A stretch of DNA of 43,421 nt from an uncultured Selenomonas sp. (GTDB lineage Bacteria; Bacillota; Negativicutes; Selenomonadales; Selenomonadaceae): NCBI GenBank assembly GCA_947167105.1, contig CAMVGU010000025.1:1-43421 (forward strand), written 5' to 3'. The position numbers and the translations under genes are program-made. The notes beneath the pieces are model-generated. The model saw only the letters and a program-made list of their open reading frames with translations. It did no database searches and was not told the origin of the DNA. Of the stretch, positions 43,095 through 43,421 are shown piece after piece (within the stretch, counting starts at the first letter, position 1; each line of letters starts with the position of its first letter).

Positions 43095-43269
43095 ATCCAC
43101 GTCTTGGAAGCCGCAGGGGACAAAGCTCCGTGATCAAAGCATCACATTCGGGCGTCATCGGCATGGTGTGGTTAATGCGAAAACAAAGCTGTGTGCTCCG
43201 CCTGGCTTCCTCCACGAGGCGACGGTTTTCCTCGTTTTCGATTCGCATATCAATCCTTTTTTCTTCCAA
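43081..43269 (-). pseudogene. Fragment resembling the N-terminus of a sugar O-acetyltransferase
   Basis: A 62-codon frame reads ENRRLVEEARRSTQLCFRIN, HTMPMTPECDALITELCP and then leaves the pattern (LRLPRRGFILY) and stops at the end of the FAD gene. The middle part resembles the N-terminal helical (Mac) domain of maltose/galactoside O-acetyltransferases. The left-handed beta-helix catalytic part is absent. I take it as a remnant cut off by rearrangement; the family call is tentative. Confidence 0.35.
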
Positions 43270-43421
43270 TTGAGTATTTTGGCTCAGGTGGGCTCTTCCG
43301 CTATAACCCGTAACAGCCTTACGTTGAAGTAAATATCATAACTATGCAACTGGGCACGCGTAATTTGTGGCGTGTTTCAAATCTGCCTAAATTCGGGTAA
43401 CACTTCCTGGTGCCAAAATTA
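43270..43421. other. Window edge, nothing identified
   Basis: With the preceding fragment this forms a 327-bp stretch after the FAD oxidoreductase. I see no gene start, hairpin or promoter of note in the last 150 bp. Confidence 0.3.

Overview
The window is chromosomal DNA of fairly high GC content. It is probably from an anaerobic member of the Negativicutes (Selenomonas/Mitsuokella-like). This is an inference from several signs: Firmicutes-style AAAGGAG ribosome binding sites, a TPP-riboswitch cytX-thiW pair, an [FeFe]-hydrogenase maturase (hydE), many exported proteins including a Tat substrate, and GC-rich coding regions. No rRNA, tRNA or prophage module was seen. AT-richer patches mark toxin-antitoxin and IS debris.

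Layout. 0-3 kb: a phage-type small protein and a divergent XRE regulator sharing an operator, then a membrane Ser/Thr kinase divergent from its usual HTH partner. 3-6.6 kb: hydE, a zinc/manganese-binding lipoprotein and a STAS-phosphotransferase fusion. 6.6-6.8 kb: a run of strong hairpins containing a CRISPR-repeat-like unit. 6.8-13.3 kb (minus strand): acyltransferase-like membrane protein, C69 dipeptidase, a HigBA-type toxin-antitoxin pair, mnmG and mrp. 13.2-14.9 kb: a toxin-antitoxin graveyard with a truncated hepT, a relB whose toxin is reduced to about 20 recognisable residues, and an intact hicAB. It starts at a perfect palindrome that holds two mirror-image promoters. 15-24.4 kb: sodium:solute symporter, PAP2 phosphatase, DUF389 protein, TPP riboswitch-cytX-thiW, exported and NifX-like proteins, a C39-like peptidase, an M20 amidohydrolase and an intact relB-yoeB pair.

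24.5-32.9 kb holds the most distinctive locus. It is a tightly coupled minus-strand signalling operon: membrane-anchored BMP-family binding protein, hybrid histidine kinase (HisKA-HATPase-REC-HPt), REC-HD-GYP response regulator, and two tandem paralogous multi-TM GHKL proteins. Both GHKL proteins seem to lack the phospho-acceptor histidine, and one also has a broken ATP-binding N-box. The gene order suggests a ligand sensor that feeds a phosphorelay to a c-di-GMP phosphodiesterase, with two pseudokinase-like modulators. A separate unrecognised protein gene lies just downstream.

33-37.3 kb: a zinc-ribbon/TPR membrane protein, then an ArsR-type regulator divergent from a GH43 glycosidase and a LacY-type sugar symporter, with clear operators. 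This is an arabino-oligosaccharide-type uptake and cleavage unit. 37.3-38.5 kb is decayed DNA with an internally deleted IS4-family element. 38.6-43.4 kb holds an exported protein, a second copy of a dispersed hairpin repeat, an exported M13 metallopeptidase, a Tat-exported FAD oxidoreductase and a fragment of an acetyltransferase-like gene.
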